Source: an uncultured Veillonella sp. (lineage in GTDB: Bacteria; Bacillota; Negativicutes; Veillonellales; Veillonellaceae). Taken from it: a stretch of DNA of 6,215 nt. Of the stretch, positions 5,261-6,215 are shown piece by piece. The stretch is taken from assembly GCA_900552445.1 (NCBI GenBank), contig URZS01000070.1:1-6215 (forward strand). Reading direction: 5' to 3'. The translations under genes were made by a program, and so were the position numbers. The notes beneath the pieces are model-generated. The model made no database searches. It was not told the DNA's origin and saw only the letters and a program-made list of their open reading frames with translations. Each line of letters opens with the position of its first letter. Position 1 is the first letter of the stretch.

Positions 5261-6205
5261 ATGAGAGCTCTCAATAAAAAAGTTATCACATTGGCTTGTG
5301 CTACATGCTTAACAGTTGGCATGGGTGCAGTGGCTTGTGCAGATACGGTAGATTTAGGTTATGGTATGTATGGCAGTACGTCTCCTACGGTGAAAGCCGT
5401 AGAGGTTATGCATGTTCCTACAGATGCAAAGCTACGTAATAATGAGCAAAGCCAAATGCTTCTGGCTGCGAACAAAGAGGCGGTTAATGCTATTAATGCT
5501 AATTTAAAATGGCATTCTTCTGTACCTGTTAATCCTATCAAGGGTGAAGTGCTAGATGGTTTTTCTTATTACCAATTACAAGGGACTGACAAACAAGGTC
5601 ACCATGTAGCATCTCTTTTAGTGATTGATTATGCTAAATCAGGTCTTGATCAAACGATTGGTATAGATAAAACAATTTCAGAAAAGGGTTCTGAAGCAGA
5701 TAAGGCTAAATTAAAAAACTCCATCTCTAAACATGTTAGTCTTTACTCTAAAGAGAATGCTCAACAACAACTAGCTAGCTTACCTGGTGATACTGTAGAG
5801 GGGGCAAAATTAGCTAAAGCGGTTAAAGCGATTAACGATAATATTCCAAGTCATATAAATGATACATTTGATAAATTACTAGCTGCTGATAAGAAAACGT
5901 CTGCTAAAGATAAGGAAGCAATTTCTACATTTGCTAGCTTTGTGGCAAAACAATTGAGCGTAGACGCAACGCATGTGGCGTATAAACCTGTTCAAACTCG
6001 TTATGGTACAGCTGTAACTGGTGATGTACGGGGGGCAGTAGGCTTTGATGGTTTTAGAAATAGCTTTGCTTTGATTGGCTATGCAATTCCTGCCGATAAG
6101 GGCTTGTCTTTACAATTCTTATACTCTGATGACACTAGCTATGATTATTGGACTAACGAATTGAACCATATGTATCAAACGCAATCTCTTAAGGGAGGTA
6201 AATAA
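5261..6205 (+). CDS. Secreted protein of unknown function with a cleavable signal peptide
   Basis: I do not recognise this 314-residue protein. It begins with a basic N-terminus and a hydrophobic stretch (8-25) ending ACA-D, fitting signal peptidase I cleavage after residue 27. The Cys at 26 is preceded by AVA, a poor lipobox, so a lipoprotein is less likely. The mature part has no cysteine. Residues 60-83 and about 140-235 are rich in Ala, Lys and Asn/Gln and look helical; 85-125 and 236-295 look strand-rich, with many Tyr, Phe and Gly and a C-terminal segment LSLQFLYSDDTSYDYW (282-297). No catalytic motif or transmembrane anchor is evident, so it is probably exported across the cytoplasmic membrane. 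The start is the ATG at 5261, supported by GAGGTG at 5251-5256; an in-frame GTG at 5249 would overlap that site. A second gene starts one base after its stop, suggesting an operon. Confidence 0.85.
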   Translation: MRALNKKVITLACATCLTVGMGAVACADTVDLGYGMYGSTSPTVKAVEVMHVPTDAKLRNNEQSQMLLAANKEAVNAINANLKWHSSVPVNPIKGEVLDGFSYYQLQGTDKQGHHVASLLVIDYAKSGLDQTIGIDKTISEKGSEADKAKLKNSISKHVSLYSKENAQQQLASLPGDTVEGAKLAKAVKAINDNIPSHINDTFDKLLAADKKTSAKDKEAISTFASFVAKQLSVDATHVAYKPVQTRYGTAVTGDVRGAVGFDGFRNSFALIGYAIPADKGLSLQFLYSDDTSYDYWTNELNHMYQTQSLKGGK

Positions 6206-6206
6206 T

Positions 6207-6215
6207 ATGAAATCT
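6207..6215 (+). CDS. Start of the next gene, cut off by the window end
   Basis: An ATG one base after the previous stop is preceded at 8 bases by GGGAGG (6193-6198), which sits inside the last codons of the upstream gene. Only M-K-S is visible. The strong Shine-Dalgarno and tight spacing argue for a real, translationally linked gene; the product cannot be named. A lysine at position 2 is compatible with a signal peptide but proves nothing. Confidence 0.7.

Overview
The window looks like the end of a draft contig from an AT-rich, diderm Firmicute. Gene content, low GC and protein style suggest the Negativicutes, most likely Veillonella; this is an inference from familiarity, not from a marker gene. 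The first 40 bases are not biological: they are the 3' part of the standard Illumina P5/TruSeq read-1 adapter, fused at base 41 to the middle of a gene.

Bases 41-3108 (+ strand) read as one gene set: a 5'-truncated DEDDh 3'-5' exonuclease ending in a sliding-clamp-binding-like tail, then deoC, pdp and cdd. The last three form a pyrimidine (deoxy)nucleoside salvage/catabolism module. Cytidine deaminase makes uridine or deoxyuridine, Pdp phosphorolyses it to base plus pentose-1-phosphate, and DeoC splits deoxyribose-5-phosphate into acetaldehyde and glyceraldehyde-3-phosphate. The phosphopentomutase that links Pdp to DeoC is not in the window. A strong hairpin with a short, interrupted U-run lies between deoC and pdp and may set relative expression. 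After cdd come six head-to-tail copies of a 13-bp repeat, then a strong bidirectional terminator shared with the convergent metQ.

Bases 3116-5151 (- strand) hold two separate transcription units. menA (1,4-dihydroxy-2-naphthoate prenyltransferase, menaquinone synthesis) has a recognisable promoter, an unusual Shine-Dalgarno/hairpin/start layout and its own terminator. metQ (methionine-binding lipoprotein of an ABC importer) follows with its own promoter and no metN or metI beside it.

Bases 5051-5260 are an AT-rich divergent control region with a perfect 12-bp inverted repeat. To its right, on the + strand, is a secreted protein of unknown function, followed one base later by the first three codons of another gene cut off by the window end. 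I see no mobile element, CRISPR array, tRNA or rRNA, and no clearly new multi-gene system. The most notable items are the adapter fusion, the 13-bp repeat array, the menA start-site hairpin, the divergent inverted repeat and the clamp-like tail of the exonuclease.
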